From: Bacteroidaceae bacterium
GTDB taxonomy: Bacteria > Bacteroidota > Bacteroidia > Bacteroidales > Bacteroidaceae
Assembly: GCA_017548075.1 (NCBI GenBank)
Contig: JAFYNL010000003.1
Coordinates: 1 to 64,000, forward strand
Direction of reading: 5' to 3'
Length of the DNA stretch: 64,000 bases
The notes under the pieces are model-generated. The model was not told the DNA's origin. It saw nothing but the letters and a program-made list of their open reading frames with translations, and made no database searches. The translations under genes were made by a program, and so were the position numbers. This document shows, piece after piece, positions 42,913 through 52,645 of the stretch (position 1 is its first letter; each line of letters begins with the position of its first letter).

Positions 42913-45018
42913 CTACCAAATGTCTTCCGGCTTCTCAGGATTGTCGTAGATTTCCTTCGGACAATACTCGATGTGGTCCATATAGAACTCAGCCGTCTCA
43001 GTATCGAGGACAGACTTCATCTTCAGGTAATAGGTTTTGTCTGGGTCGAGAGTTTGTCTGGTTACGATTCTTCGAACGATATTCCGATTGACGTTTGCTC
43101 TCGCAGTAGTTCCTGGATTCTTGAGAATGAGGATGCTTTCCTCGCCCTTCATGAATCCGCAGTTGCGCATCTGTTTGTCGGCTTCTGCATCCGCATCATC
43201 ATCGGTTCCAGTATCTTCAATCCAGCCAGTAATCGGATCGACTCCTCCAAGTGTAAGATTGACTGGAATTCCTGCTGCGGGCATGGCGTCGAGACGGTCT
43301 CCGAAGTAGAACTGAGCGATTCCTCTGTCGCTATTTGTCAGGATTCGATAGCGGACTTCATAGGTTCCTCGCTTTGGAACAGGCGGGAGAGTGAAAACGA
43401 GTTCCCACCTTCCAACACACTTCACTTCGTCCCCACAAAGGCTACCAAACTTGTAGTTGTAGGCATTATAATACACAAAGGTAGAGCCCTCGTTGATGCT
43501 GAGGTTGCCGATGTACTTGTATTCCGCATCATCAGGGAAGTGAACCCATTGATGTCTGGCATCAGTAAGGGGAACTCTTCGAATGTCGTTGTTCATCACT
43601 TCGGGGAAGAAACTCATACAATCCATTCGGATTCGGGTTCGAGCCAAATTGTTGCGAGTCTCCTCGTTATAGGCAATGGGAGCATCTATCTCGTAGATAT
43701 AGCCGTTCAGAGCCGTTCTCTTGTCCAGGTCTTCTACTTCTCTCATCACTCGAGCCCCAACCTTACTTGGGTCGCAACCTATTTCGTGGCCACTTCCATG
43801 ACGAGCATTATCGATTACAGGAAAACGGTTGAGGTAGACACCATTCGACTCCAGACTCTCATAGATCTTGAGCAATCTTCGCTTTCCCATCGTGACATAA
43901 TACTCCATTACGGGAATCGAAAGTTTGCCAGGAGAACCCACATAATCGTAACCCTTCTCGTTGTAGTGGAAGACGAGCCTGTCTGGAGCCAGTTTGAAGG
44001 GCAGAACATGATAGGTGGTCCATTGGTTGAGCATATTATCGAGGCTCTTGAAGTCCGTATTTGCCTCTGCCTCAGGATAATAGTCATGAGCATCAACCCA
44101 AGATTGAACATCTTCTGGAGTAATATCCTCGGCAGGTTTCCCAATCTCTTCTTGCCAGAAGTCGTCCTTTTCAGCAAAGATTGTGAAGCCATATTTCCTG
44201 TGTTCAGGGGCATAGGAATAGCCGCCATCCATTGTCTTGAGGCCGTTTGCAGGCGTTTTCTCAGTAATCATATTCGTCTGATAAAGCGTCTCGTAAACCT
44301 CGTCTCTTATCTTCGAAAGTGTGTCCATCAACCCGCAAGCCTGAATGATTCGAGCCATTACGACGAAGCCGCTTTCATAGCCATCGAGTTGCTCTTGCAA
44401 GATGGTTTTCAGTGTGACTTCTCTTGGAGCAATCACTTTCTCCATTTGATGGATGACGCCATTGATGGTGAGAATGTCGCGATTGATAGAGTTGATGGGG
44501 TAGATGCGATTGATGTAGATGCTATCTGGGTTTTTCGGACGATAAACACTCAGTTTGATGTCGTTCATGTTGGCTCGTCCGAACTCGTCATTATTGTTTT
44601 GAGGGAAGTTCATGGTCTGATAGAATTCCTCGTCTCCGCCATCAATAATACTGTTATAGACGACAACTTTCATGATACTGTCCCGTATCTTATCGCTTTC
44701 GAAACTCTCCCAACTTGGCTCTTCAATGAAGCCAGCATCCACTTGATCCTGCAAATATTGGGCAATCGCATCGTTTGTTGGAGCAAAACAAGTATAATTG
44801 CCACGAGCACTTAGAAGTTGGTAGACAGTACTCTTACTGCGTGGACTAATGGGAATGAGTTGCAGAAGTTTTACATATTCGCTGTAGTCGTCGTGTTTCT
44901 GCAGGTAGCCGAGTATTGTCTCTTCCCTGAAAACATAGCGGGCAGAAGTGTCGATGTCCTCCTTGCAAGCACAGAGAAGCAATATAAAAGATGTAAGAAG
45001 TAAGACGAACTTTTTCAC
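42913..45018 (-). CDS. Fasciclin-domain surface lipoprotein
   Basis: About 701 residues from the GTG at 45018. A frame from 45072 exists but the -7 box TACTTTTG (minus, 45030-45037) lies inside it, so I favour GTG. The N-terminus VKKFVLLLTSFILLLCAC is a lipoprotein signal with the acylated Cys at its end. At least two fasciclin (FAS1) regions are seen (about 20-170, with NYTCFAPTNDAIAQYL and LTINGVIHQMEKVI, and about 170-350). The rest is beta-rich. FAS1 proteins mediate adhesion; in Bacteroidetes they are often surface-exposed lipoproteins. Confidence 0.82.
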   Translation of the reverse strand: MKKFVLLLTSFILLLCACKEDIDTSARYVFREETILGYLQKHDDYSEYVKLLQLIPISPRSKSTVYQLLSARGNYTCFAPTNDAIAQYLQDQVDAGFIEEPSWESFESDKIRDSIMKVVVYNSIIDGGDEEFYQTMNFPQNNNDEFGRANMNDIKLSVYRPKNPDSIYINRIYPINSINRDILTINGVIHQMEKVIAPREVTLKTILQEQLDGYESGFVVMARIIQACGLMDTLSKIRDEVYETLYQTNMITEKTPANGLKTMDGGYSYAPEHRKYGFTIFAEKDDFWQEEIGKPAEDITPEDVQSWVDAHDYYPEAEANTDFKSLDNMLNQWTTYHVLPFKLAPDRLVFHYNEKGYDYVGSPGKLSIPVMEYYVTMGKRRLLKIYESLESNGVYLNRFPVIDNARHGSGHEIGCDPSKVGARVMREVEDLDKRTALNGYIYEIDAPIAYNEETRNNLARTRIRMDCMSFFPEVMNNDIRRVPLTDARHQWVHFPDDAEYKYIGNLSINEGSTFVYYNAYNYKFGSLCGDEVKCVGRWELVFTLPPVPKRGTYEVRYRILTNSDRGIAQFYFGDRLDAMPAAGIPVNLTLGGVDPITGWIEDTGTDDDADAEADKQMRNCGFMKGEESILILKNPGTTARANVNRNIVRRIVTRQTLDPDKTYYLKMKSVLDTETAEFYMDHIEYCPKEIYDNPEKPEDIW

Positions 45019-45114
45019 TTTGTTTGACGCAAAAGTATGATTATTTTGCTGCAAAGTAACAAAAAAGTACAATACGAAGCAAGTTTTTCGGCAAAAAAAG
45101 TGCAGAAAAGGTTG

Positions 45115-45606
45115 TTATCTTGGTATTTCTATAACCTCAAGGTCGCTAAAGTTGCCGTTCTCTATGTTGAAGCGAACAAGGGTGCGAACTTGGTGCCAAC
45201 CTTGCAGTCCTGCTGCTCCAGGATTGATGTGAAGCAGCTTCAATCGCTCATCATATTGGACTTTCAGGATGTGACTGTGTCCTGAAATGAAGAGTTTAGG
45301 CGGGTTTGCGAAGATTTGCTGGCGGATTCTGGGGTCATAATTGCCTGGATAGCCCCCTATATGAGTCATGAGAATATCGGCTCCTTCGCATGTCCAACGC
45401 AGCTTTTCTGTGTAGAGCCTTCGCAAATCACCTCCGTCGCAATTGCCAAAGACTGCTCTTAAAGGTCGAAACTCTTGCAGTTTCATCGCCAATTCAAGCG
45501 AGCCAATATCGCCTGCATGCCATATTTCATCGCATGGCTCGAAGTACTCCAAGTAGCGATTGTCCCAATAAGCATGGGTGTCACTCAGTAGCCCAATTCG
45601 CTTCAT
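45115..45606 (-). CDS. Metallophosphoesterase, YfcE type
   Basis: A 163-residue phosphodiesterase with all calcineurin-type metal motifs: LLSDTHAYWDN, HAGDIGS, FGNCDGGD, MTHIGGYP and SGHSHILK. It is YfcE/MJ0936-like, hydrolysing phosphodiesters with two metal ions; the physiological substrate is not known. It overlaps the MATE transporter gene by 26 bp on the same strand and is likely co-transcribed. Confidence 0.92.
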   Translation of the reverse strand: MKRIGLLSDTHAYWDNRYLEYFEPCDEIWHAGDIGSLELAMKLQEFRPLRAVFGNCDGGDLRRLYTEKLRWTCEGADILMTHIGGYPGNYDPRIRQQIFANPPKLFISGHSHILKVQYDERLKLLHINPGAAGLQGWHQVRTLVRFNIENGNFSDLEVIEIPR

Positions 45607-46945
45607 CTCGTTTGATTTTCCTTATCATATAAACCAGCATGCATGAGGCTGCCACAAAGCTGATTGTATCGCTTATCGGCATGGAAAGCCAAACACCGTC
45701 CAAGCCCCACCACTTCGGCAAGATGGCAAGCAAAGGAATGAGGAAGAGCATTTGTCGCGTAACACTCAGGAAGATGCTCTTGCCTGCGTGACCGATGCTT
45801 TGGAAGAAGTTTCCGATGACCATCTGAGCGCCCACCAACGGGAAGGCTGCCACGATAAGTCGGAACGCTCTTTCCGCCTTTGCCGTCAACTCAGGACCAG
45901 TTCCGAAGATGCGAACCACATATCCTGGTATCAACTCTCCTGTCAAACAAGTCAGAAGGGTGATGCTCGTCGCTCCAATAATGCCGTAACGAAGCACTCT
46001 GAAGACGCGGTCATTCTTCCTCGCACCCCAGTTGTAGCCTACAATTGGCTGCATTCCTTGAACCAAGCCCATCACGACAGTCACAAACAAGAAGATGACT
46101 CTGTTCACGATTCCGTAGGCTCCAATCGCCATGTCACCGCCATACTGGAGCAAACGATTGTTGCAAATCAGTACCACCAAGCAAGCGCAACTGTTGAACA
46201 GGAACGGGCTGAGACCGATTGCGAGACATTGGCGGACAATATCGAGCCTGAGTCCGTAGATGCCTCTGCGAAGATGAAGGAGTTCCGTAGGTCGACTAAA
46301 GAGCTTCAATTGCCAGCCGAAAGCGATTGCCTGAGCAATTATGGTGGCCCAAGCAACTCCCTGAATGCCCCATTTGAACACGAAGATGAAGAGCGGGTCG
46401 AGTATGCAATTGACGATAATGGCGAGGAAAGTGCATCCCATAGCCGAGCGAGGATGACCTGCACTCCTCAGTATCGCGTTCGAGCCATAGTAGAGATGCG
46501 TTATCATGTTGCCAATCAAGATGATAAGCATATACTCGCGAGCATAGGGTAGGGTGACGTCGCTTGCTCCGAAAAGCCGCAGAATGTCGTCCAGGAAAGG
46601 CAAACAGGCGAATGTGAAGACAATGCCAAGCAGGACATTCAGGCTGATTGTGTTGCCAAGGATGTGCTGCGCTTCCTCGTATTTCCCTTGCCCAAGACGA
46701 ACGCTTATCACAGTACTTGCACCCACGCCAACCATTGCTCCGAAGGCGGCTGAGAGGTTCATGAACGGACTTGCCACAGCCATGCCGCTGATTGCTTCGT
46801 CGCCCAAGCCTTGACCCACGAAGATGCTATCCACTATATTATATATAGAGGAGGCCACCATCGCGATAATTGCAGGCAGAGAATACTGCCAAAGCAGGCT
46901 GCCGATGGGCTTTGTGCCGAGTTCCGTGGGGACGTGTTGTTGCAT
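45581..46945 (-). CDS. MATE family efflux transporter
   Basis: A 454-residue integral membrane protein with about twelve hydrophobic segments and two MatE repeats (about 20-180 and 240-400). The N-terminal block ELGTKPIGSLLWQYSLPAII is typical of Bacteroidetes MATE proteins. These export drugs or metabolites using Na+ or H+ gradients. A -7 box TACCTTTG is on the minus strand at 46980-46987, close to the divergent MG2 gene promoter. The last codons overlap the phosphoesterase start. Confidence 0.93.
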   Translation of the reverse strand: MQQHVPTELGTKPIGSLLWQYSLPAIIAMVASSIYNIVDSIFVGQGLGDEAISGMAVASPFMNLSAAFGAMVGVGASTVISVRLGQGKYEEAQHILGNTISLNVLLGIVFTFACLPFLDDILRLFGASDVTLPYAREYMLIILIGNMITHLYYGSNAILRSAGHPRSAMGCTFLAIIVNCILDPLFIFVFKWGIQGVAWATIIAQAIAFGWQLKLFSRPTELLHLRRGIYGLRLDIVRQCLAIGLSPFLFNSCACLVVLICNNRLLQYGGDMAIGAYGIVNRVIFLFVTVVMGLVQGMQPIVGYNWGARKNDRVFRVLRYGIIGATSITLLTCLTGELIPGYVVRIFGTGPELTAKAERAFRLIVAAFPLVGAQMVIGNFFQSIGHAGKSIFLSVTRQMLFLIPLLAILPKWWGLDGVWLSMPISDTISFVAASCMLVYMIRKIKRDEANWATE

Positions 46946-46993
46946 CTTATCCTGAATGATTGGGCTCGTTTTTCGTTTGCAAAGGTATAAAAA

Positions 46994-47022
46994 GATTAGG
47001 GATTAGAGATTAAGGATTAGAA
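46994..47022. repeat. AT-rich word repeat between divergent promoters
   Basis: GATTAGGGATTAGAGATTA-type words lie exactly between the -7 boxes of the MATE gene (46980-46987, minus) and the MG2 gene (47031-47038), so they occupy the place where both -33 elements should be. The same kind of words lies before ilvE at 57555-57580. Confidence 0.5.
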
Positions 47023-47098
47023 TTTTTTTGTAATTTTGTGCCGTCTTTTGTTACAAATCGACGCTTTCGGCGTTATATTTATATAAGGACATCTGAAA

Positions 47099-49981
47099 AT
47101 GAGACTGAAAGCCTTTCTCCTCGCACTCTGTCTGCCCGCTTTCCTCTTCGCTCAGGAATCGGAACTCGACAAGCTCGTCCAGCGGCAAGCTGCCTTTGGT
47201 CGGACCATTCCGCAGGAGAAGGTCTTCATCCATCTCGACAATACTTCCTACCAACTTGGCGACACAATTTGGTTCACGGCCTACCTTCGACGGACCGATA
47301 CGGACAAGCCTTCCGACGTGAGCGGCGTGCTTTATGTGGAGCTTTATGGTCATGAGGGCTACATGATAGAGCGCAAACTCATCCAACTAAAAGAGGGTAG
47401 AGGTAGTGGATTCTTTGCTTTAAGTAAGTATATACAATACGCTGGTTATTATGAACTTAGAGCTTATACTCGTTGGCAACTCAATTGGGGACGTTTCGAG
47501 CATAAGCATCTGATAGGAACCCGCAAGCTCTTCGACTCGAAGTTGCAGGAAAAAGAGTACTACAGAGACTATGAGAAACTCTATAGTCGTGTGTTCCCCG
47601 TCTATGACAGACCCGTCGAGCCTGGCGATTACAGCCGCGATATGACTTTGAGGGCAATGCGACGGCTCTACGATTTCGAGGCTCAGAAACGCGAATTACA
47701 ACTCTCGCTCTTCCCTGAAGGCGGCAATCTCGTTGTGGGACAGCCCTGCAGAGTGGCTTTCGAAGCGGCTTCTGCCGAAGGAGAGTGGCTCGAAGGTCAG
47801 ATTGTCTGCGGAGATGTTTCGGCAAAGGTGCAACATCGTGGCAGAGGCGTTTTCGAGTTCATTCCGCAAAAGGGAATGGAGCAGGAAGTGGTCTTCACCT
47901 CGAAGGACGGCAGAACCGCTAAAGCAAAGCTTCCAAAAGCCGAGCAGACGGGCGTTTCGCTAAGGCTGGAGCAAGAGGGGAACTCTTGGGTGGCTCGCAT
48001 CTCCCATTCAGCCGATTTGCTTGATGATAGCTTGGGCGTGAGCCTGATGTACGAAGGAAAGTTCCTCTTCGGTTCCACGTTGGATAAGTCGGAGTTCCGT
48101 TTCGACGAAGAGATTCTGCAGTCTGCCGGCGTCTATCAACTGACTGTCTTCGACACACAAGGTCGCGTCTTTGCCGACAGACTTTTCTTTTCCAGAGGCA
48201 AGGAGACACTCGAACCCACCCTCAGCATCGAAGGCCTGAAGGAAGAATATCAACCTTACGAGTCCGTCAGGCTCACTTTACGAGCCCCAGAAGGCAAGTC
48301 GAATGTATCTTTGACGGTTCGAGATGACTACAATCGCGATTTCATCTACGATAATGGTAACATCCTGACCGAAATGCTTTTGGCAAGCGAGATTCGCGGC
48401 TTCGTGCCCCAGCCCGGCTGGTATTTCGAGCAGGATGATGAAGAGCATCGTGTGGCTCTCGACCTCTTGATGATGACGCAAGGCTGGCGACGCTTCGACT
48501 GGCGCAATATGGCTGTCAGAGGGGCTTGGGACATCACTCAGCCTGCCGAGAAAGCACCCATCCTGATTGGTCGGACACACAAGAATTTAGACGAGGACAT
48601 CGATTACCTCGACGAAAATGGCGTCCTTAAGTCGGAGAAAGAAGAGGAAGACGCTATTGATGACTTCCTCGGCGTTCCCCAGGACAAGATGACCTACGAA
48701 ACAAAGCCCATCGATTTGTCCGACTTCGAGAGAGGAATGAGAACGAACGATTCGCGCAGGTCGCGCGAGCAAAACGACTACAAGAAAGCCGTGACGGATT
48801 CAGAAGACGAGGACTCGATACGCAAGGAACTGAAGGTTCATTGCGAATTTGTGGCAATCGATGCCGAAACGTCGTTCGTGGGCGAAAGTGAGACGGACAG
48901 AGGTGCTTTCCGCATTCAGTTGCCGCCTTTCTACGGGAAATCCATCCTCTTCCTGAGTGCTGCGGACACCACAAAATGGAAGGAAGGGAAGCCATATACC
49001 TGGATTCAAGCCGAACCCGACGACGAGGAAACGGACTTCATGTACTTGCCCGGAAGCGCCAAACTGAAGCGCAAAATCTTCGTTGAGCGGCCCGACTATC
49101 TCCCTCGAATCGTTTGGCCGTACCCCCATTTCGTGCAGCCCTACAACTACTATCAGAACCATCTGGCACCCACGTCTCAGCAAAGCAACGCCAAGGAATG
49201 GACAAGGCTGGACGACGAAACAATCATATCCGAAGTCACCATAAAAGCCAAGCGGAACTTCCTGCGCCGGTTCGACGACTCATGGCCCATCCTCGCCATC
49301 GACGCAGAGCGGGCACAGAATCTCTCGAGGGATTACGGCATAAACTTCATGCAATTGATAGTGGGCGACTATGGCGTGGGAGCCCCAAATGCCGATGACG
49401 AGAAGATAACCAGCGAACCGACATTCGACCTCAGATATGGCTACGGCAGGACTCGCAGAATGCTGATGGCAATGGAGAATGACAAAGAGATTCCTCACGA
49501 TTCCCTATATGCGCGGAAATATCTCAAGTCGATATCTTGGGGAGGCGAAGGCGGTTTCGAGCCCTCTCCAAGCGAAAGATTGGAGTACGAGGGCAATGGT
49601 GTCTGGGACATGTGGGTGCTCTATTCCGACTATAGCCCCAGAATGGAAGGCAGCAACCTCTATTATGGCGCCAACGAACCGAAGACAAAGCTTGTGATGT
49701 ACCCTTTCCCCGATGGCTCCCGATACATGACCTACAGGGACCGCCGCTATGTCCTCGATGGCTTTGCCTATCCTGCAGAGTTCTATTCGCCTGACTACAG
49801 CAACATGGAACCCCCAAAAGAAGCAACGGATTATCGCCGTACGCTTTATTGGAATCCGAACGTCAAGCTCGACGAGAATGGCGAGGCAGAAATCAAGTTC
49901 TACAACAACTGCCGCACCACACAACTCTCCGTCGAAGCCGAAGGCCAGTCCTCCGACGGCACTTTGCTTTGGACAAAATAA
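47099..49981 (+). CDS. Large MG2-domain surface protein
   Basis: A 960-residue exported protein with a signal peptide (about 1-18, ending FLFAQ). Residues about 35-125 form an MG2/alpha-2-macroglobulin-like domain (KVFIHLDNTSYQLGDTIWF in part). Long beta-sandwich regions follow, with a TonB-plug-like block near 705-760 (EVTIKAKRNFLRR) and a final beta domain. This architecture is common in Bacteroidetes and often linked with TonB-dependent receptors; the function is not established. A -7 box TAATTTTG is at 47031-47038. An array of 22-bp repeats starts 5 bp after its stop. Confidence 0.82.
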   Translation: MRLKAFLLALCLPAFLFAQESELDKLVQRQAAFGRTIPQEKVFIHLDNTSYQLGDTIWFTAYLRRTDTDKPSDVSGVLYVELYGHEGYMIERKLIQLKEGRGSGFFALSKYIQYAGYYELRAYTRWQLNWGRFEHKHLIGTRKLFDSKLQEKEYYRDYEKLYSRVFPVYDRPVEPGDYSRDMTLRAMRRLYDFEAQKRELQLSLFPEGGNLVVGQPCRVAFEAASAEGEWLEGQIVCGDVSAKVQHRGRGVFEFIPQKGMEQEVVFTSKDGRTAKAKLPKAEQTGVSLRLEQEGNSWVARISHSADLLDDSLGVSLMYEGKFLFGSTLDKSEFRFDEEILQSAGVYQLTVFDTQGRVFADRLFFSRGKETLEPTLSIEGLKEEYQPYESVRLTLRAPEGKSNVSLTVRDDYNRDFIYDNGNILTEMLLASEIRGFVPQPGWYFEQDDEEHRVALDLLMMTQGWRRFDWRNMAVRGAWDITQPAEKAPILIGRTHKNLDEDIDYLDENGVLKSEKEEEDAIDDFLGVPQDKMTYETKPIDLSDFERGMRTNDSRRSREQNDYKKAVTDSEDEDSIRKELKVHCEFVAIDAETSFVGESETDRGAFRIQLPPFYGKSILFLSAADTTKWKEGKPYTWIQAEPDDEETDFMYLPGSAKLKRKIFVERPDYLPRIVWPYPHFVQPYNYYQNHLAPTSQQSNAKEWTRLDDETIISEVTIKAKRNFLRRFDDSWPILAIDAERAQNLSRDYGINFMQLIVGDYGVGAPNADDEKITSEPTFDLRYGYGRTRRMLMAMENDKEIPHDSLYARKYLKSISWGGEGGFEPSPSERLEYEGNGVWDMWVLYSDYSPRMEGSNLYYGANEPKTKLVMYPFPDGSRYMTYRDRRYVLDGFAYPAEFYSPDYSNMEPPKEATDYRRTLYWNPNVKLDENGEAEIKFYNNCRTTQLSVEAEGQSSDGTLLWTK

Positions 49982-49985
49982 AATA

Positions 49986-50070
49986 ACCCGTGGTTAAATT
50001 ACAATTTTAACGTGTTATGATTGCCGTTTTAACGTGTTAAGTTCGCAAAGATAACGTGGATTGTGGGCAG
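49986..50070. repeat. 22-bp palindromic array 7 (after the MG2 gene)
   Basis: Boundary-like unit CCCGTGGTTAAATT at 49987, core TTAACGTGTT at 50007 and 50029, then ATAACGTGGATTGTGGG at 50051. The three later units are spaced 22 bp. The orientation is opposite to arrays 5 and 6. Confidence 0.8.
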
Positions 50071-50314
50071 TTTAGCCACATTGCCCTTCCAAATGAGGTC
50101 TTGAGACTGAAATTTTCGAACACCCAAAGTAAGCGAAAAGCATATAAAAAACATCAAAACAAGCGGTTCTCGCATGTTTTTAGAGGCTTGAGAGAGGAAA
50201 AATTTGTAGTATTTCGTGCCTTTTGAGCATCTCAGCATCTTAGGTGTAGGCTTTTAAATGTGTTATAATTCATTGCTTTATAGAGAGTTAGGTTGTTTTT
50301 AATACTGCTAGCAA

Positions 50315-50488
50315 TCTCAAATCTCAAATCTCAATTAGTTTTTAATGTGGTATCCACATCCCTCTCTTATATATATATTATATTATAATTAATTAATTAT
50401 TAATAAGTTATAAGTGATATAAGAGAGATTTTTCGATGTAGATGATATCTTTTTTTTAATTGAGATTTGAGATAACTGAGATTTGAGA
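50315..50488. repeat. Foldback (MITE-like) element, about 174 bp
   Basis: TCTCAAATCTCAATTA at 50322-50337 is perfectly complementary to TAATTGAGATTTGAGA at 50458-50473. The outer parts continue the CTCAAAT/ATTTGAG words, and inside CTCTCTTATAT (50362-50372) pairs with ATATAAGAGAG (50417-50427). The whole segment can fold into one long imperfect hairpin with an AT-rich centre. It may be a non-autonomous transposon relic or a large terminator. The spacer 50071-50314 shows nothing. Confidence 0.55.
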
Positions 50489-50583
50489 CGACTTAGGTTA
50501 CCTATTCCTCTACAAGGCCTTCTACAAGAAAAAGTTCCTCGGCAGCTTCGCGGCAAAAGTCCCTGAACCGTTCGAAATCGACA
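50487..50583 (+). pseudogene. Possible coding remnant of unknown origin
   Basis: Just after the foldback element, about 32 codons read DDLGYLFLYKAFYKK then KFLGSFAAKVPEPFEI, using the GC-rich synonymous codons (TTC, CTC, GGC, AAG) of real genes here, in otherwise AT-rich DNA. A stop precedes it and no start is seen. It may be the 3' piece of a gene cut by the foldback element. I do not recognise the family. Confidence 0.3.
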
Positions 50584-50697
50584 CATTATATATAATATGC
50601 GCAAACAAGAAAAAAATATTGTTTCGTAATTCGTATTTCTTAATTCTTTTTTGTAATTTTGCGCACGGAAATTTAAGCAAACACATTTTATATAACA

Positions 50698-52269
50698 ATG
50701 AGTACACAAACAGAAAAGATTAAGGAGCTTATGGAGCTCCGCGCCAAGGCTCGTATGGGCGGCGGCGAAAAGGCTATCGAGAAGCAGCACGAGAAGAACA
50801 AGCTCACGGCTCGTGAACGCATCAACTTGCTGCTCGACGAAGGTAGCTTCGAGGAGATGGACATGTTCGTGAAGCATCGCTGCACTAACTTCGGCATGGA
50901 GAAGAAGCAGTATCTGGGCGACGGCGTTGTGACCGGTAGCGGTACGATTGGTGGCCGCCTGGTTTATGTCTTTGCACAGGACTTCACGGTTTCCGCTGGT
51001 TCTCTTTCAGAGATGTTGGCAAGCAAGATTTGTAAGGTGATGGACATCGCCATGAAGGTAGGTGCTCCTGTCATCGGTCTGAACGACTCAGGCGGCGCTC
51101 GTCTGCAGGAAGGCATCAACGCTCTCGCAGGTTATGCCGAAATCTTCCAGCGCAACATCATGTCTTCTGGCGTTATTCCTCAGATTAGCGCTATCATGGG
51201 CCCCTGCGCAGGTGGTGCAGTTTACAGCCCTGCTCTGACGGACTTCACCTTCATGGTAGAGGGAAGCAGCTATATGTTCCTTACTGGTCCTGGTCCTGTG
51301 AAGGCAGTTCTGGGCGAAGTTGTGACTCAGGAGCAGCTTGGTGGCGCAAGTGTTCACGCAACAAAGAGCGGTGTGACACACTTCACGGCCAAGAACGAGG
51401 AAGAGTGTATCGCTATGATTAAGCAGCTCTTCTCCTACATTCCTCAGAACAACCTCGAGAAGACGCCTCGCGTGGAATGCACAGACCCCATCGACCGCAT
51501 GGAGGACTACTTGAACGACATCATTCCTGACAATCCCAACATGCCTTACGATATGTATCAGGTGATTGCTGGTATTGTGGATAATGGCGAGTTCTTCGAG
51601 GTTCAGCCGAACTTCGCTAAGAACATCATCGTGGGCTTTGCTCGCTTCAACGGCCAGAGTGTCGGCATCGTAGCCAACCAGCCGAAGCAGCTGGCAGGTG
51701 TGCTCGATTGCAACTCAAGCCGCAAGGGCGCTCGTTTCGTTCGTTTCTGCGACGCCTTCAACATTCCTATCGTGACGCTTGTTGACGTTCCTGGCTTCCT
51801 TCCCGGAACAGGTCAGGAGTACAACGCCGTCATCCTGCATGGTGCTAAGTTGCTCTATGCTTACGGAGAGGCTACGATTCCCAAAGTGACTGTTACCCTC
51901 CGCAAGAGCTATGGTGGCAGCCATATCGTGATGAGCTGTAAGCAGCTTCGTGGCGACCTGAACTATGCTTGGCCCTCGAGCGAGATTGCTGTGATGGGTG
52001 CAAGTGGTGCCGCAAGTGTGCTCTATGCTAAGGAAGCTAAGGCTCTGAAGGAAGAAGGCAAGGTTGAGGAAGCAAAGGCTTACATGGCAGAGAAGCAGAA
52101 GGAGTACGAAGACCTCTTCGCTAATCCTTATCAAGCTGCCAAGTACGGCTACATCGACGATGTAATCGAGCCTCGCAACACTCGTTTCCGCATCATTCGC
52201 GCTTTGGCTCAACTCGAGAACAAGAAACTCACTAATCCTGCCAAGAAGCACGGCAACATTCCTCTTTAA
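50698..52269 (+). CDS. mmdA: Methylmalonyl-CoA decarboxylase, alpha (carboxyltransferase) subunit
   Basis: A 523-residue carboxyltransferase of the acetyl-CoA/propionyl-CoA carboxylase beta family. The crotonase-like fold shows [19 protein letters not shown] and [17 protein letters not shown] (in part) and the acyl-CoA pocket motif [13 protein letters not shown]. It moves the carboxyl group of (S)-methylmalonyl-CoA to biotin, giving propionyl-CoA. The next three genes provide the gamma, biotin carrier and Na+-pumping beta subunits, so the operon encodes a complete decarboxylase pump of the succinate-propionate route. A -7 box TAATTTTG is at 50654-50661. The methylmalonyl-CoA epimerase gene that precedes mmdA in many Bacteroidales is not here. 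Confidence 0.95.
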   Translation: MSTQTEKIKELMELRAKARMGGGEKAIEKQHEKNKLTARERINLLLDEGSFEEMDMFVKHRCTNFGMEKKQYLGDGVVTGSGTIGGRLVYVFAQDFTVSAGSLSEMLASKICKVMDIAMKVGAPVIGLNDSGGARLQEGINALAGYAEIFQRNIMSSGVIPQISAIMGPCAGGAVYSPALTDFTFMVEGSSYMFLTGPGPVKAVLGEVVTQEQLGGASVHATKSGVTHFTAKNEEECIAMIKQLFSYIPQNNLEKTPRVECTDPIDRMEDYLNDIIPDNPNMPYDMYQVIAGIVDNGEFFEVQPNFAKNIIVGFARFNGQSVGIVANQPKQLAGVLDCNSSRKGARFVRFCDAFNIPIVTLVDVPGFLPGTGQEYNAVILHGAKLLYAYGEATIPKVTVTLRKSYGGSHIVMSCKQLRGDLNYAWPSSEIAVMGASGAASVLYAKEAKALKEEGKVEEAKAYMAEKQKEYEDLFANPYQAAKYGYIDDVIEPRNTRFRIIRALAQLENKKLTNPAKKHGNIPL

Positions 52270-52274
52270 GCACT

Positions 52275-52607
52275 ATGAGATTACTTTCTATATCAGATCC
52301 GCAGATATGGCTTTTAGCAGGCATCTCCGTTCTGGTGGTGTTCTCCATCCTGCTCATTCTGGTTCTCATTCTGGGCATCTTTACCGCTATCGCTAAAAAG
52401 ACGACGGCAAAGGCAAAGGCTGTGAAGAGCACCATCAGTAGCAGTTTGGAGGCCAAGTCCTTCGAGAAAGCCAGCGATGAGGATAAGGCTGCAGTTGCGA
52501 CGGCTCTCTATCTCTATTTCGAGGAGAGAGACAATCGCGAAAGCCGTGTCCTGACTATCGTTCCATATCCTTCAGCTTGGGGAGCTCAACTGAACCCAAG
52601 ACTTTAG
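52275..52607 (+). CDS. OadG-family small membrane subunit
   Basis: A 110-residue protein with one long hydrophobic helix (about 10-38, LLAGISVLVVFSILLILVL) followed by a basic linker and a soluble tail. It matches the gamma/delta (OadG-like) subunit that holds the decarboxylase complex together. It is 5 bp after mmdA. The C-terminal 40 residues (ASDEDKAAVATALYLYFEE) are like those of MmdD-like proteins. Confidence 0.85.
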   Translation: MRLLSISDPQIWLLAGISVLVVFSILLILVLILGIFTAIAKKTTAKAKAVKSTISSSLEAKSFEKASDEDKAAVATALYLYFEERDNRESRVLTIVPYPSAWGAQLNPRL

Positions 52608-52645
52608 TAAAGTTTATAGTTTACAGATTAAAGTTTAAAGACTCA

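Noticed and set aside
42865-44814. A 649-codon open frame on the plus strand
   Set aside because: It is antisense to the fasciclin lipoprotein, which has a signal peptide, a lipobox and FAS1 motifs. The antisense frame is a codon-bias shadow.
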